A stretch of 35,714 nucleotides of DNA from Endozoicomonadaceae bacterium (GTDB lineage Bacteria > Pseudomonadota > Gammaproteobacteria > Pseudomonadales > Endozoicomonadaceae), in the NCBI GenBank assembly GCA_023146365.1, contig JAGLCE010000111.1, forward strand, positions 1-35,714, given 5' to 3'. A model generated the notes under the pieces. That model had not been told where the DNA came from, made no database searches, and saw only the letters and a list, made by a program, of their open reading frames with translations. Shown here one piece after another: positions 17,557 through 28,300 of the stretch (within the stretch, counting starts at the first letter, position 1; each line of letters opens with the position of its first letter). A program made the translations under genes and the position numbers.

Positions 17557-19812
17557 TCATCCGCTAATAACCTGATCAAGCCCCTGCTGACGCAGTGCAA
17601 GCTCCAACACATTACGGATATCTCTGGGGTTATCCATCGTCATGACATCATTCAGAATCGCTTTCGCCTGGCTGTGCGCCATACTTCTAAGCGTCCACTT
17701 CACCTTCAATAACTGGGTTGCATTCATAGACAGTACATCAAACCCCATCGCCATCAACAGAACTGCTGCGGCAGGATCTCCCGCCATTTCGCCACAAATA
17801 CCCACCGATTTGCCTTCCTGATGGGCATCATCGACGATTTTCTGTAGTACTTGCAGCACAGCAGGATGCAATGCATGATAAAGATCAGCCACCCTGGGAT
17901 TGTTACGATCGACGGCCAGAATGTATTGAATCAGATCATTACTGCCCACCGACAGGAAGTCGACCCGACGCGCCAAATGACGTACCTGATAAACCGTTGC
18001 CGGCACCTCGATCATAACGCCGAACTGCGGAAACAAAACGTCGAAACCTTCTCTCTGAACCTCGATGTGTGCACGACGCACCAGATGCAGCGCTTCGTCG
18101 ACCTCTGAAATATCAGTCACCATAGGCAACATCAGGCGCAAATTATCCAGACCCACACTGGCCTTCAGCATCGCACGCACCTGCACTAGGAAAATCTCGG
18201 GATGATCCAGCGTGACCCGAATCCCTCTCCAGCCCAGAAAAGGGTTATCTTCACGTATCGGAAAATAGCTGAGCGACTTATCTCCACCAATATCCAGTGT
18301 ACGCATGGTCACAGGGCGAGGAGCAAAAGCCGCTAAGTGCTCACGATAAAGCTCCTCTTGAACCACCTCACTAGGGAAGCTCTCCCGAATCATGAACGGT
18401 ACTTCTGTCCGGTAAAGCCCGACACCTTCTGCGCCATGTTCCAGAGATCTAACGGAATCCGTCAACAGACCGGTGTTTACCCATAGGGGAATCCGATAAT
18501 GATCGGGGGTAATGCACGGCTTATCCTTCAGCGACTCAAGACCACGGGAAAACTCCCACTCTTCATTCACCACTTTCTGATAATGGCGCAACAGGTCCAC
18601 TGAGGGCGAAGAGTAAACACGCCCAAGATTCCCATCAACAATCAATTCACGCCCAGCCATTCGGCCATAGGGCAGATTGACAGCGCCCATGACTGTCGGG
18701 ATGCCCATGGCTCGCGCAAGAATAGCCACATGGGAGTTGCTGGAACCCAATATTGATACCAATCCGACTAACTTATCTCGAGGAATATCGCCGAACATGG
18801 TCGGCGTCAACTCCTCACTCACCACGACACACTGGTTAGGATAGGTAATGGAGACTTGATCTGCTTTCTGCAAATAGAACAACACTCGACATCCCAGATC
18901 GCGAACATCAGCAGCCCGCTCCTGAAAATAGGGATCATCCATCATTTCAAAATGACGAACATGCTCCTCCATCACCTGCCGTAAAGCACCCTGCGCCCAA
19001 GAACCTTCGTTGATCAGCTTGCAGACGTTAGCACTCAGCGATTTGTCATCCAGCATTCTGAGGTAAACATCAAACAGCGCTTGCTCCTCAGGATGCAGGT
19101 CTGATAATTTCTCAGCCGTTGTCCGCATATCCTTACGCACCGACTCAAGTGCATGGTGAAATAGCGTCAACTCCGCCTCAATATCTTCCGCTTTCTGTTC
19201 GGGTACGACGGAGAGATTAGCTGGAGGCACTAGCACTACCGCTACGCCAATGGCAACACCTGGCGCACCGGCGATACCATTAAAACGAACCGATCTTTTC
19301 TGTTTTTCAGCAGAGAGAACATGCAAAGAACCTGTTGCCTCAGCATGGGCAATGACACCCGACAACTGAGCAGACATGGTGACAAGAAAAGATTCTTCAC
19401 TTTCATCGTAGCAACGCCGAGCCCTATCCTGAACGACCAGCACACCCAATAGATTTCGGCGATGAATGATGGGTACACCGAGGAAGGACTTGTACTGCTC
19501 TTCACCGGTATCTTTCAAAAAACAGTATTGCGAATGGGAGGAGGCATCATCAATATTGATCAACTGTCCTCTCAGGCCGACCTGTCCGACCAACCCTTCA
19601 GATCGCCCCAGTGTCACCTTACCAACAGCGTCTTTATTCAAGCCTTCAGTGGCCATCAGGGTATAACGGCTGCTCTTTTCATCATAAAGATAAGCAGAAC
19701 AGACTTCCGTCTGCATCACCCCTCTTACACTGCACACGATGATCTCCAGCGCAGTTCGAAAATCCTTTGCTTCACCTACATCCTGAACGATCTTGCGCAG
19801 TGTTGTCAGCAT
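17557..19812 (-). CDS. ptsP: Phosphoenolpyruvate-protein phosphotransferase PtsP (EI-Ntr)
   Basis: 751 aa, close to E. coli PtsP (748). Order: an N-terminal GAF sensor domain (about 1-165), the EI phosphohistidine domain with GSSNSHVAILARAMGIP (H361 is the likely phosphorylated His), then the PEP-binding barrel with LYRTEVPF, TLDIGGDKSLSYF, SVGSNDLIQYILAVDRNN and the catalytic Cys in GICGEMAGDP. It autophosphorylates from PEP and passes phosphate to NPr, feeding the nitrogen PTS that senses nitrogen and potassium status. It sits between rppH and the TauE/SafE permease, as in many relatives. ATG 19812 has GGA about 9 nt upstream. Confidence 0.96.
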   Translation of the reverse strand: MLTTLRKIVQDVGEAKDFRTALEIIVCSVRGVMQTEVCSAYLYDEKSSRYTLMATEGLNKDAVGKVTLGRSEGLVGQVGLRGQLINIDDASSHSQYCFLKDTGEEQYKSFLGVPIIHRRNLLGVLVVQDRARRCYDESEESFLVTMSAQLSGVIAHAEATGSLHVLSAEKQKRSVRFNGIAGAPGVAIGVAVVLVPPANLSVVPEQKAEDIEAELTLFHHALESVRKDMRTTAEKLSDLHPEEQALFDVYLRMLDDKSLSANVCKLINEGSWAQGALRQVMEEHVRHFEMMDDPYFQERAADVRDLGCRVLFYLQKADQVSITYPNQCVVVSEELTPTMFGDIPRDKLVGLVSILGSSNSHVAILARAMGIPTVMGAVNLPYGRMAGRELIVDGNLGRVYSSPSVDLLRHYQKVVNEEWEFSRGLESLKDKPCITPDHYRIPLWVNTGLLTDSVRSLEHGAEGVGLYRTEVPFMIRESFPSEVVQEELYREHLAAFAPRPVTMRTLDIGGDKSLSYFPIREDNPFLGWRGIRVTLDHPEIFLVQVRAMLKASVGLDNLRLMLPMVTDISEVDEALHLVRRAHIEVQREGFDVLFPQFGVMIEVPATVYQVRHLARRVDFLSVGSNDLIQYILAVDRNNPRVADLYHALHPAVLQVLQKIVDDAHQEGKSVGICGEMAGDPAAAVLLMAMGFDVLSMNATQLLKVKWTLRSMAHSQAKAILNDVMTMDNPRDIRNVLELALRQQGLDQVISG

Positions 19813-19886
19813 GCCATATCCACTGTATCAGCCTTCTAGACTGGGTATCCCCTGCTCGTCACAATCTATTTAAATCAACTGTCGCC

Positions 19887-20381
19887 TCATCGGTTCACCT
19901 GCGCACACAGGCTCATCATCTGTGGCGCCAACTCTTTCAGGGCGCGCCGATAGACGTCTCGCTTAAATGCCACCACAGGGCCTAACGGATACCAGTAACT
20001 GACCCAATCCCAGTCATCAAACTCCGGCGACTTGGAACGATCCATACAAACTTTGGTGTCATCGCTCAGCAGTTCCAGCAGAAACCACTTCTGTTTTTGT
20101 CCGACACACAGCGGACAACTATTTCGACGCACCAACTGCACAGGCAATCGATAACGAAGCCAGCCACGGGTACAGGCTAGCGTTCTGACATCGCCACACT
20201 CAAGTCCGACTTCCTCATACAGCTCTCGGTAGAGTGCATCTTCTGGACTTTCGTCATCATTAATGCCGCCCTGTGGAAACTGCCAAGCATTCTGACCGAT
20301 TCGCTTCGCCCACAACACCTGACCCCGACGATTCGCCAAGACGATACCGACATTGGACCTAAATCCATTCGAATCGATCAC
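19887..20381 (-). CDS. rppH: RNA pyrophosphohydrolase (Nudix)
   Basis: 164 aa. It removes pyrophosphate from the 5' triphosphate of mRNAs and so starts RNase E-dependent decay. The Nudix box GX5EX7REUXEEXGU is complete: GGINDDESPEDALYRELYEE followed by VGL. It is preceded by the family's opening SNVGIVLANRRGQ and NAWQFPQ. The start is GTG 20381, supported by GAAGG 8 nt upstream and by exact alignment with the usual MID(D/S) N-terminus; the nearby ATG 20383 is immediately followed by a stop. ptsP begins 75 bp downstream, the usual gammaproteobacterial pairing. Confidence 0.96.
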   Translation of the reverse strand: MIDSNGFRSNVGIVLANRRGQVLWAKRIGQNAWQFPQGGINDDESPEDALYRELYEEVGLECGDVRTLACTRGWLRYRLPVQLVRRNSCPLCVGQKQKWFLLELLSDDTKVCMDRSKSPEFDDWDWVSYWYPLGPVVAFKRDVYRRALKELAPQMMSLCAQVNR

Positions 20382-20798
20382 ATAATTGACCTTCTAAATC
20401 TATTGACAGCCATTGTTTCATAATTCACGCTATTTCGGCAAACCATAAACACTTTGCGGCTTTTACGGTCAATATGAAACGATCATCAGCGCTCAACACC
20501 GCTCTCTCAGAATGACTCCCACACCGAGCTATCGATGACCCTGCCACCATAACAGACCCATCAATGAGGAACAGAGGATAAGGCACTTGCGCTATTTGAC
20601 CTGGATAACACCCAGCAAACCGAAGGTCACGATACTCAAATCAAGGAACAGTGCGATATCGGAAAAAGTGGAAAAGTGACAGACATACACCTGTTACAGA
20701 AAGGAAAATAACGCAATTAAAGCAAAGCGTGTACGACATCGATGAAATGAAATGACCGCAACTGATGACGAACACCATCAGCTGTCTGAACTCACCAG
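20382..20798. other. 417-bp gap between rlmI and rppH, no gene seen
   Basis: No frame longer than a few dozen codons has protein-like sequence. The part next to 20382 must hold the promoter of the rppH operon, but I see no good -35/-10 pair. Confidence 0.5.
20759..20784 (-). terminator. Hairpin after rlmI (no T-run)
   Basis: A 9-bp stem with one mismatch and an 8-nt loop (CAACTGATG ... CATCAGCTG on the plus strand) lies 14 bp past the rlmI stop. No U-tract follows on the minus strand, so it may be a transcript-end stabiliser rather than an intrinsic terminator. Confidence 0.3.
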
Positions 20799-21992
20799 TC
20801 ATTCAACCGTTGTACGACAGAATAACGCTTTGATATAGGCTGTTTCAGGAATGGCTGGATGAATAGGATGATCTGCACCTTGATGACATTCCGCCACCAA
20901 TTGCAGGTTTCTATCCAGATGCCGACTGGCGGCACGCAAGATATCCAGCAAACGATCTCGCTCCAAATGCATGGAGCATGAGCAACTCACCAGCAATCCG
21001 TCCCGCTTCAATAGACGCATGGCCATCTCATTAATACGACGGTAAGCCTGCTCGCCGGAACGAGTGTCTTTTTTACGTTTGATAAACGCTGGTGGATCAA
21101 CAATCACCACATCAAACCGTTGCTCACCAGCATGAAGCTCCTTGAGAGCAGCAAAAGCATCGCCTTCATAGGTCGCCACCTTTTCACCGACACCGTTAAG
21201 TTCAGCGTTTTTGTGGACGTATTCCAACGCTTTTGCTGAACTGTCGACACAAAATACCTCCTCAGCCCCCGCCTTAGCAGCCTGCACTCCCCAGCCGCCA
21301 ACGTAGCTGAAAACATCCAATACCCGCGCACCCTTCACCCACCCATTCAGTTGAGTGCGTGCTGAACGATGATCGTAAAACCACCCCGTTTTCTGACCCT
21401 CTCTGACAGGCACAATAAACTGAACCCCATTTTCAGTCATCGGCACTTCATCCGGCACGTCACCCCAAGGGGTCTCAATGTATTCCGGTAGTGCTTCCAA
21501 CTTGCGACTCAAGCTATTATTACGGAATAAAATACCCGTAGGTTTCAAGACTTTAACCAGCGCCTCAACGATATCCTCCCGGATCACTTCCATCCCCCAG
21601 GTGGAGATCTGCACTACCAGATAATCATCAAAACGGTCAACCACCAAACCCGGCAGCCAGTCACTATCGCCATACACTAGGCGGTAGAAAGGGTCTGGAT
21701 AGAGTCTGTCCCTGAGACCTCTTGCGATGTTGATCCGGTGTACCAGCAGAGATTTATCCAATGTATATTGCGTATCTCGGCTCACTATTCGACCACAAAG
21801 CAGTGTATTGGGATTCACCATAGCAATACCTATCGGTTTGCCCGTCGAGGTTTCAACCACGGCTTGCGAACCTGCGGTAAAGCCACTCAACGGAGTAGTG
21901 GCGATATCCACTTCATTACTATAAATCCAGAGGTGACCAGCACGCAGACGTTTATCTGCGTTTTTCTTCAGCCGCAAAGGTGCACAAATCAT
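20799..21992 (-). CDS. rlmI: 23S rRNA m5C1962 methyltransferase RlmI
   Basis: 397 aa (E. coli 396). An N-terminal PUA-type RNA-binding domain (LKKNADKRLRAGHLWIYSNEV) is followed by an RNase H-like linker (FDDYLVVQISTWGM) and a Rossmann methyltransferase domain. That domain has the SAM loop VLDVFSYVGGWGVQAAKAG, the substrate motif VIVDPPAFIKRKKD, and the SCSCSMH motif holding the catalytic cysteine. It methylates C1962 of 23S rRNA. AAAGG about 9 nt upstream supports ATG 21992. It is flanked by gaps of 417 bp downstream and about 140 bp upstream, so it is probably a single-gene unit. Confidence 0.94.
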   Translation of the reverse strand: MICAPLRLKKNADKRLRAGHLWIYSNEVDIATTPLSGFTAGSQAVVETSTGKPIGIAMVNPNTLLCGRIVSRDTQYTLDKSLLVHRINIARGLRDRLYPDPFYRLVYGDSDWLPGLVVDRFDDYLVVQISTWGMEVIREDIVEALVKVLKPTGILFRNNSLSRKLEALPEYIETPWGDVPDEVPMTENGVQFIVPVREGQKTGWFYDHRSARTQLNGWVKGARVLDVFSYVGGWGVQAAKAGAEEVFCVDSSAKALEYVHKNAELNGVGEKVATYEGDAFAALKELHAGEQRFDVVIVDPPAFIKRKKDTRSGEQAYRRINEMAMRLLKRDGLLVSCSCSMHLERDRLLDILRAASRHLDRNLQLVAECHQGADHPIHPAIPETAYIKALFCRTTVE

Positions 21993-22135
21993 ACATCGAT
22001 ACCTTTTGCCCTAACAGGCAGTGAACAATGAGCCAGGTGAAAGGGGCAAGTGACAGGGGCGGGGCAATATTCCCAGACGGACGTCACGGATATTCATGTG
22101 TCGCTAACGCTGCTGATGAGCCGCAGACGCTCTCG

Positions 22136-23419
22136 TCAAGAGGGTAAGACGCCTGAAGAATGATTCTTACAGAGAATATTCTCATCGATTTCACCTTCAG
22201 TTTTCGCAACAATGGTGCTCACTACGGTATCACCCACTACGTTAGTCACCGTACACAGCGCATCCAGCAGACGATCGGTTGCAATGATGATACCCATCGC
22301 TTCAACAGGGAGTCCGAGCTGATGCAGCAGAACACCGGTCGTCACCACTGCGCCGCCAGGAATACCGCCGGTAGCAATGGCCAGCAGAAAGACGGTCACG
22401 CCCAATGTCATTATCTCGCTGGCACCGAGAGCAACATTGTAGCCATAAGATACAAACAATGTGGCGACCGTCATATAAATAGCCGCACCGGACATATTCA
22501 TGGTCGCACCCAGCGGCACTGAGAAACCGGCCACTTTTTCAGAGACACCCAATTTTTCTGTCAATGTCCGAAATGTGACTGGAATGGTAGCGTTGGAGCT
22601 GGCCGTGGAGAGGGCGAACATCATCTGCTCATGGGTTTTATGAATAAAGGCAATGGGACTAATGCCGGTGATCAAGCGGATCACCAGTGGATAGAAAACA
22701 AATAGCCAAGTGATCATCACCAGAGCAGCCGTCATGACATAAGCTATCACACTAAAGATGCTACGGCTGTCCAGTGTGGCCATCAGCTTAGCAGTCAGAA
22801 AGAAGACCCCATAAGGTGCCAATGACATCACCATGCTAATCAGCTGCATCATCACACTATTGGCCAGAAAAAATGCCTTGCTAGCACTATGGGTGTCTTG
22901 GTCTTCCAGCTTTTTAATGGCAATACCGGTAATGATGGCCATGAACAGGATTTGCAGAATATTGCCTTCTGCAAAGGCTTGCACTGGGTTAGTGGGCACA
23001 ATGTCAATCAACAGATTGATCAACGATGGAACTTCGGTACGAGTCAGGATCAGAGAGGAATCTGCCGCCAGTTCAAGGTTGGCACCCAATCCTGGCTGCA
23101 CCACCATTCCAATGCCGATGGCGGCCGTAATGGCTATTGCGGTGTTCAGCAAGTACAGCCCGAGGGTTTTCACGCCCAATCGGCCAAATTGGCCAATATC
23201 CTCAATACTACAGACTGCACTAACGATGGAGATGAAAATAAGCGGCATGACCATCAACTTGATCATGGCGATGAAGATACCACCGGCGACACTGAACAAT
23301 CCGTTGATTAGCCACACTTCAAGCACGCCATTAGGCGACGCAAAGTACTGAATCAGAACGCCGATGACAATGCCACCCACGAGAGCGATCAAAACGCGAG
23401 TTGCCAGACTACTATCCAT
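22136..23419 (-). CDS. Dicarboxylate/amino acid:cation symporter (GltP/DctA family), likely neutral amino acid type
   Basis: 427 aa, about eight membrane helices plus two re-entrant hairpins as in Glt transporters. Visible motifs are the serine-rich hairpin (FALSTASSNATIPVTF), TMNMSGAAIYM in place of the usual NMDGT, a glycine-rich second hairpin (ATGGIPGGAVVTTGVL), and helix 8 (ATDRLLDALCTVTNVVGD). In helix 8, D381, D385 and N393 match the conserved pattern of GltPh. The arginine that binds the acidic side chain (R397 in GltPh) is C389 here. In mammalian ASCT-type carriers a Cys or Thr at this site goes with neutral amino acids. It should be a Na+ (or H+)-driven uptake carrier in the inner membrane. 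GGGAG 10 nt upstream supports ATG 23419. About 290 bp without genes lie between it and radA. Confidence 0.92.
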   Translation of the reverse strand: MDSSLATRVLIALVGGIVIGVLIQYFASPNGVLEVWLINGLFSVAGGIFIAMIKLMVMPLIFISIVSAVCSIEDIGQFGRLGVKTLGLYLLNTAIAITAAIGIGMVVQPGLGANLELAADSSLILTRTEVPSLINLLIDIVPTNPVQAFAEGNILQILFMAIITGIAIKKLEDQDTHSASKAFFLANSVMMQLISMVMSLAPYGVFFLTAKLMATLDSRSIFSVIAYVMTAALVMITWLFVFYPLVIRLITGISPIAFIHKTHEQMMFALSTASSNATIPVTFRTLTEKLGVSEKVAGFSVPLGATMNMSGAAIYMTVATLFVSYGYNVALGASEIMTLGVTVFLLAIATGGIPGGAVVTTGVLLHQLGLPVEAMGIIIATDRLLDALCTVTNVVGDTVVSTIVAKTEGEIDENILCKNHSSGVLPS

Positions 23420-23709
23420 AGATCACGAACTCCCACTTACTTTAGAGTCTCTCGACTCAATGCCGTTTAGTAAAGACTTGTAATTCATCTACAACTAGCG
23501 GAAAGACAGCGCACTCAAAAACACACATTACGCAGACTAAAAATATGATATAAATAATATCTGCTCATACAGCCACTCCGTATTTTCAAAGCTCACTAGG
23601 ATACAAAAAAAAACAAGAATATGCAATAGTTATAAGTTCGACAGAACGGATAATTGTACCTAGACTCACTGATTTTTTGTCATGGCAATACGAGGCAGAT
23701 ACGCTTGTG

Positions 23710-25083
23710 TCAAATGGCATTCAGCGCATCTGAGAGCTTGGTAACACCGATGACCTCAATGCTCGCCACTGCTTTTCTTGGACGGTTCGCCATTGGAACA
23801 ATGGCACGTCGGAAGCCGTGTTTTGCCGCTTCGGTTATCCGCTCCTGCCCACTGGCCACGGGGCGAATCTCACCGGCTAACCCGACCTCACCAAAAGCGA
23901 CAAGATCCTGTGGTAGTGGCACATCCCGCAGGCTCGAAACAATAGAGAGCAGGCTTGCGAGGTCAGCACTAGTCTCTGTAATCCGAACGCCACCGACGAC
24001 ATTAAGGAACACATCCTGATCACTGGTAAAAATACCGCCATGGCGGGTCAAAATTGCCAACAACATCGCCAGCCGATTCTGATCTACCCCGACCGTCACC
24101 CGACGAGGATTACCCAGATGAGACTCCACCACCAAGGCCTGTATCTCAACCAGCAGTGGTCGAGTACCTTCCCACAGAACCGTAATAACGCTGCCTGAAA
24201 CTGCTTCATCCGCTCTAGTCAGAAAGATCGCAGAAGGGTTTTTCACCTCTTTCAGACCTTTCTCGGTCATCGCGAAAATACCCAGTTCATTGACCTGACC
24301 AAACCGGTTCTTGGTGGCGCGAATCATCCGAAAGCGGGAATCATCGGTGGTGCCGAGCATCAATTGGGTGTCGATGATATGGCTCAAGGTCATCGGACCT
24401 GCCAAAGAGTTATCCTTTGTAACATGGCCCACGAGCAACAAAACCGTACCGGTCTGCTTAGCAAACCGAGTCAGAAAGGCGGCGGATTCCCGTACCTGTG
24501 CCACACCACCAGGTGCCGAATCTACACCATTCATGAACATCACTTGGATGGAGTCGATCACGATAACCCGAGGCTTCTCCTCCTCGGCAATGGCAATGAT
24601 CTTTTCTGCCGAGGTTTCCGCCAACATTTTGAGACGATCAGTCGGCAAACCAAGGCGATGGGCTCGACTGGCAATTTGCTGCAGAGACTCTTCGCCGGAA
24701 ACATACAGTGCCGGAAGGGTCTTCGCAATATGAGCCAATGTCTGCAACAGTATGGTGCTCTTGCCCGCACCAGGATGACCACCAATAAGCACCGCACTAC
24801 CTGGCACGAACCCGTCGCCCAGTACACGATCCAGCTCGCTGGATCCACTGGAAAAACGTGGGGTATCCTCAACACTGACGTCGCTGAGCATCTGCACGCC
24901 AGTATGAGTGCCGACAAACCCTGAACGGTTGGCGGCTGCGATGGAGGGCGCAGCAACAGGCCCGAGATTGATCTCTCGAATGGTGTTCCATGCCTTGCAG
25001 TCAGGACACTGCCCCTGCCACTTGCTAGACTCACTACCACATTCGGAACATAGATAGGCCTTACGGGTTTTGCCTCTTGCCAT
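23710..25083 (-). CDS. radA: DNA repair protein RadA (Sms)
   Basis: 457 aa (E. coli 460). It is an ATP-dependent, RecA-like branch-migration factor for recombinational repair. A C4 zinc finger (C12, C15, C26, C29) opens the protein (YLCSECG ... CPDCKAW). It is followed by Walker A GGHPGAGKST, Walker B VIVIDSIQVM, the RadA-specific KNRFG motif (ATKNRFGQVNELG), and a C-terminal Lon-protease-like domain (VGGVRITETSADLASLLS). The start is ATG 25083, giving MARGKTRKAYLC with AGGA about 12 nt upstream. The frame is open to 25224, but the 47 extra residues match nothing in the family. The accessory island begins just upstream. Confidence 0.96.
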   Translation of the reverse strand: MARGKTRKAYLCSECGSESSKWQGQCPDCKAWNTIREINLGPVAAPSIAAANRSGFVGTHTGVQMLSDVSVEDTPRFSSGSSELDRVLGDGFVPGSAVLIGGHPGAGKSTILLQTLAHIAKTLPALYVSGEESLQQIASRAHRLGLPTDRLKMLAETSAEKIIAIAEEEKPRVIVIDSIQVMFMNGVDSAPGGVAQVRESAAFLTRFAKQTGTVLLLVGHVTKDNSLAGPMTLSHIIDTQLMLGTTDDSRFRMIRATKNRFGQVNELGIFAMTEKGLKEVKNPSAIFLTRADEAVSGSVITVLWEGTRPLLVEIQALVVESHLGNPRRVTVGVDQNRLAMLLAILTRHGGIFTSDQDVFLNVVGGVRITETSADLASLLSIVSSLRDVPLPQDLVAFGEVGLAGEIRPVASGQERITEAAKHGFRRAIVPMANRPRKAVASIEVIGVTKLSDALNAI

Positions 25084-25232
25084 GCTTTCGATGAATCCTG
25101 CAGAAAAGAGAGAGTTGCTTCTGAACGTAGAGTGTCGGCTTGAGATGACCGGGGTCAATATCTGAAGGGAAGAGTGCCGATTCAACCACATCTGACACTC
25201 ACTAACACCCAGTAACATCGTCACGGAATATT

Positions 25233-25298
25233 AGCCCATAACGCGATGCCTCTCAATGGGTCTACGCCCCTAGTCGACGTTATTGGGTAAAATCAACG
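25233..25298. repeat. Island-flanking imperfect direct repeat, left copy
   Basis: This 66-bp segment aligns with 30702-30770. Identical blocks are AGCCCATAACG, AATGGGTCTACG, ACGTT and GTAAAAT, with one 3-base gap (roughly 70% identity by eye). The left copy also has terminal inverted repeats (CCCATAACG ... CGTTATTGGG). Both copies lie between a core gene and the island. Confidence 0.65.
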
Positions 25299-25365
25299 AC
25301 AGCGAGCATATGGCCAACCGCCGAACGATATCCTGTTATAAACGTTTATCTATTTTTATTTAGAA

Positions 25366-28300
25366 TCATCTAGATGAATGCTCAGGGTCTATTGTATTAC
25401 GGAAGGCATAATACAAATCAGATAATTCTAAAAAACGGGACGGATGTTTTTCATACAACTTTACCGATTCCGTCTTATATTTATTTCCCTTTGGTTGATC
25501 ATAATAAATATCCTGCATTACATGTGCTACCGTCGAGAATAGTGAACCTAACATTTTAGAAAAACGACCAGAAGAGCATTTTAAATAATCTTTAAATCTA
25601 TCATTATTAATAATCATAGGATTGACTTTCCAATCTGATGAAAGTCCCTCTGCCTCCCAAAGCTTACTGGCTTTTTCAATACTAGAATATAAAATACAGA
25701 GCATGGATTTTCTTGTATCAATTTTCAACTTGTCAATAGAAACTTTCTCTTCATAAGATTCAAAACTAAGAGCAGAAAAATTAAATGTCTTATGTCTTAA
25801 ACACCATACTTTATTTTGAGAAAACAACATTAACATTGCATCATTAATACACGCTTTCGCACACATATCATGTTTTTCTACTAGTACTTTATAGTTAATA
25901 TTATTTGAATATAACAACTCATGATATAGTTCATGGCGCTGCTGTCTTGTTATTGAAAATTCATATTCATCTGCACGAATAGCTGATAACCTCAGGCATT
26001 CAAATGAATGAACATTTGTTTTTTTCCTGTTGACAATTACAAATTGCTGCTGGTTAATCTCCTCCTCTTCTAAGGATAAGGGATAAACTTCTGTTTTTAT
26101 TTCTTCAAACATTGTAGTTTCGACTTTATCTAACTTTCCTATTTGCACACTTTCCCTCAATATCATTGAATCTTTACCACTAGCAACAATATCAAGTGAC
26201 TGGTTAGATATTTCATCTCCATCCCCTGTTATCGCCGATTTACAATCTACAGGTTTATTTTCACTTCTAGCATTACTGCTTGGATTCTTTATTTCTTTAG
26301 CTTTAGCTTTAGCTTTAGCTTTAGTTTTAGTTTTAGCTTTAGCTTTAGCTTTACCTACGCCTTCAGATTCAGATTCAATGTTAACTTTAACTACTTTGTC
26401 TATGTTTTCTTCAAAATTGTCATCTGCACACTCTGAGTGATCTTCCTTCAACTTTTTCCTAATCTCTTGGATTATTTTCAGCTGACAATGCTCATAACTT
26501 GTTTGTTTGAATTTTTTCAACTCTCTTTCTAACGCAGTATAAGATTGATAGGAATCAGAGAAATGTCCCAGCCTGCCTTGCAAATATGCAATGGGTTGTA
26601 GCAATTCTGGTCTGGTAGATTTCATTTGATTCAAATAGGATAAAGCTATTTCATACCCCTCATTTTTTTTTAAATCAGAACATTCTTTTTGATCTGCAAT
26701 TTTTTTAAAAAGCATTCCTTTTAAAGGAATGAATGCAGGAATAAAATAAGAGGGATGCTTTTTATCAGCTTCGACCTTATCCAAGAAAGAAATAGCAAGA
26801 CCAAATTGCTCAGATGCAATACTAGTTAAGGCATGATAAAAAGCTACACAGTCAAAATTTCCAAACTTCATTAAATCGTTACCTTTTTTGAAATCTTTTA
26901 TAAGGTAAAAATAAAGAGCAAGACGACGCGCCCACTCTGCGTCATGATCGGTTTTAATCTGTTTATAAATGATAATAGACTCATGAATTTCTTCCATTTC
27001 ATCTTTCATAATCAGCAACCGATCTGATTGTTTATTTAATTCAATTAACGTATCAATAGCACGTTCGACATTAAGGAAAGCTGATGATGCTGATATATTA
27101 TTTATTCTTTTTACCAAACCGAAATCATTCCATAGTCTAAAAAACAAAGGAAATAATGTATATTTAGAAGCAGCTTCCAGGTATTTTTCTTGAAATTCCA
27201 GGCTACCAACTAACTCAGCAACGAAAATCAAACAAGAATATGGCTTCCGTTTACTATCAGCATTATTACATTTCATTATTTCAATCTCGAGCAGCGGCAC
27301 AATTAATAGCTTCTTATTATACATGGCAGCTTGTTTAAACCTCATAATACAGGAACGTAATGTTTTTATTATTTGTAGATCTGCAATAAAGTGAATTTTA
27401 TTAGACACAATCACTTCTATCATTTTTAAGCACTGTTTACAATTATCTATTATTTCTAATCCAACTCTTTTGTTATAACGATCCCTCAACACAACAACAT
27501 CTTTAACATTAAACTGATTCAGAGCTGCATTGAAATATAGAGCGAGAAGATCACATAATAGAAATTGTATTATGTCAGCTTGAAACTGAGAAATACATTT
27601 TCTCTTTAACTCGTCTATTGATCTATCTATATACAGTTCCAAAAGCGAAATATTTTGGTTAACTATTTCATAAGCTGAATCTGAACCTACAAGATCAGCC
27701 ACATGTCTTCTAGGGTATAAACAAAAACAAGCAAGTACTTTGTCATGAAAGTCACTTAAAGTATTTACATCTTCATGCGAAGACATAGTTGCGTTTTTTA
27801 ACATAGCATAGAATTCTTCATTCTTTTTACTTTCATTAATAAATTTTTTGTATAGCTTGTTTAATTTTTTGCGTTTTACTGCAGCCACAGTATTATATTT
27901 ATAATCATCGTTAGACTTCCAAAGACCTAATGATACAGAATACGAGGTTTTTATCCCTCTTGATGAAATTCCATTAATATCATAAAGGAATAGCATTATA
28001 GAATCCTTTTCATCTTTAATTTCTTGTAAACTAGATAGCTCAAGGCGACGATTTAAAACAAACTTCTGCGCCATCAACACCAACTTCTCTGCTTTTTTAT
28101 TTTCTGTTAAGCAAGACATATTATCATTTATTAATTGTTCAAGATTAAAATCGACCTCATCATAATCTTTTTTTATTTTTTTATCTATTTCACTTTTATC
28201 AAACAAGAATTGATATTCGACACTTTCATCATAATAACTAATATTTTCAAGTCCCACTACCTCTACAGCTCTTTCTACCTCAGGTAAGTAATCTCCTCCG

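Noticed and set aside
25084..25224. 47-residue N-terminal extension of RadA
   Set aside because: The family starts at the MARGKTRK position next to the zinc finger; the extension resembles nothing and overlaps likely promoter DNA.
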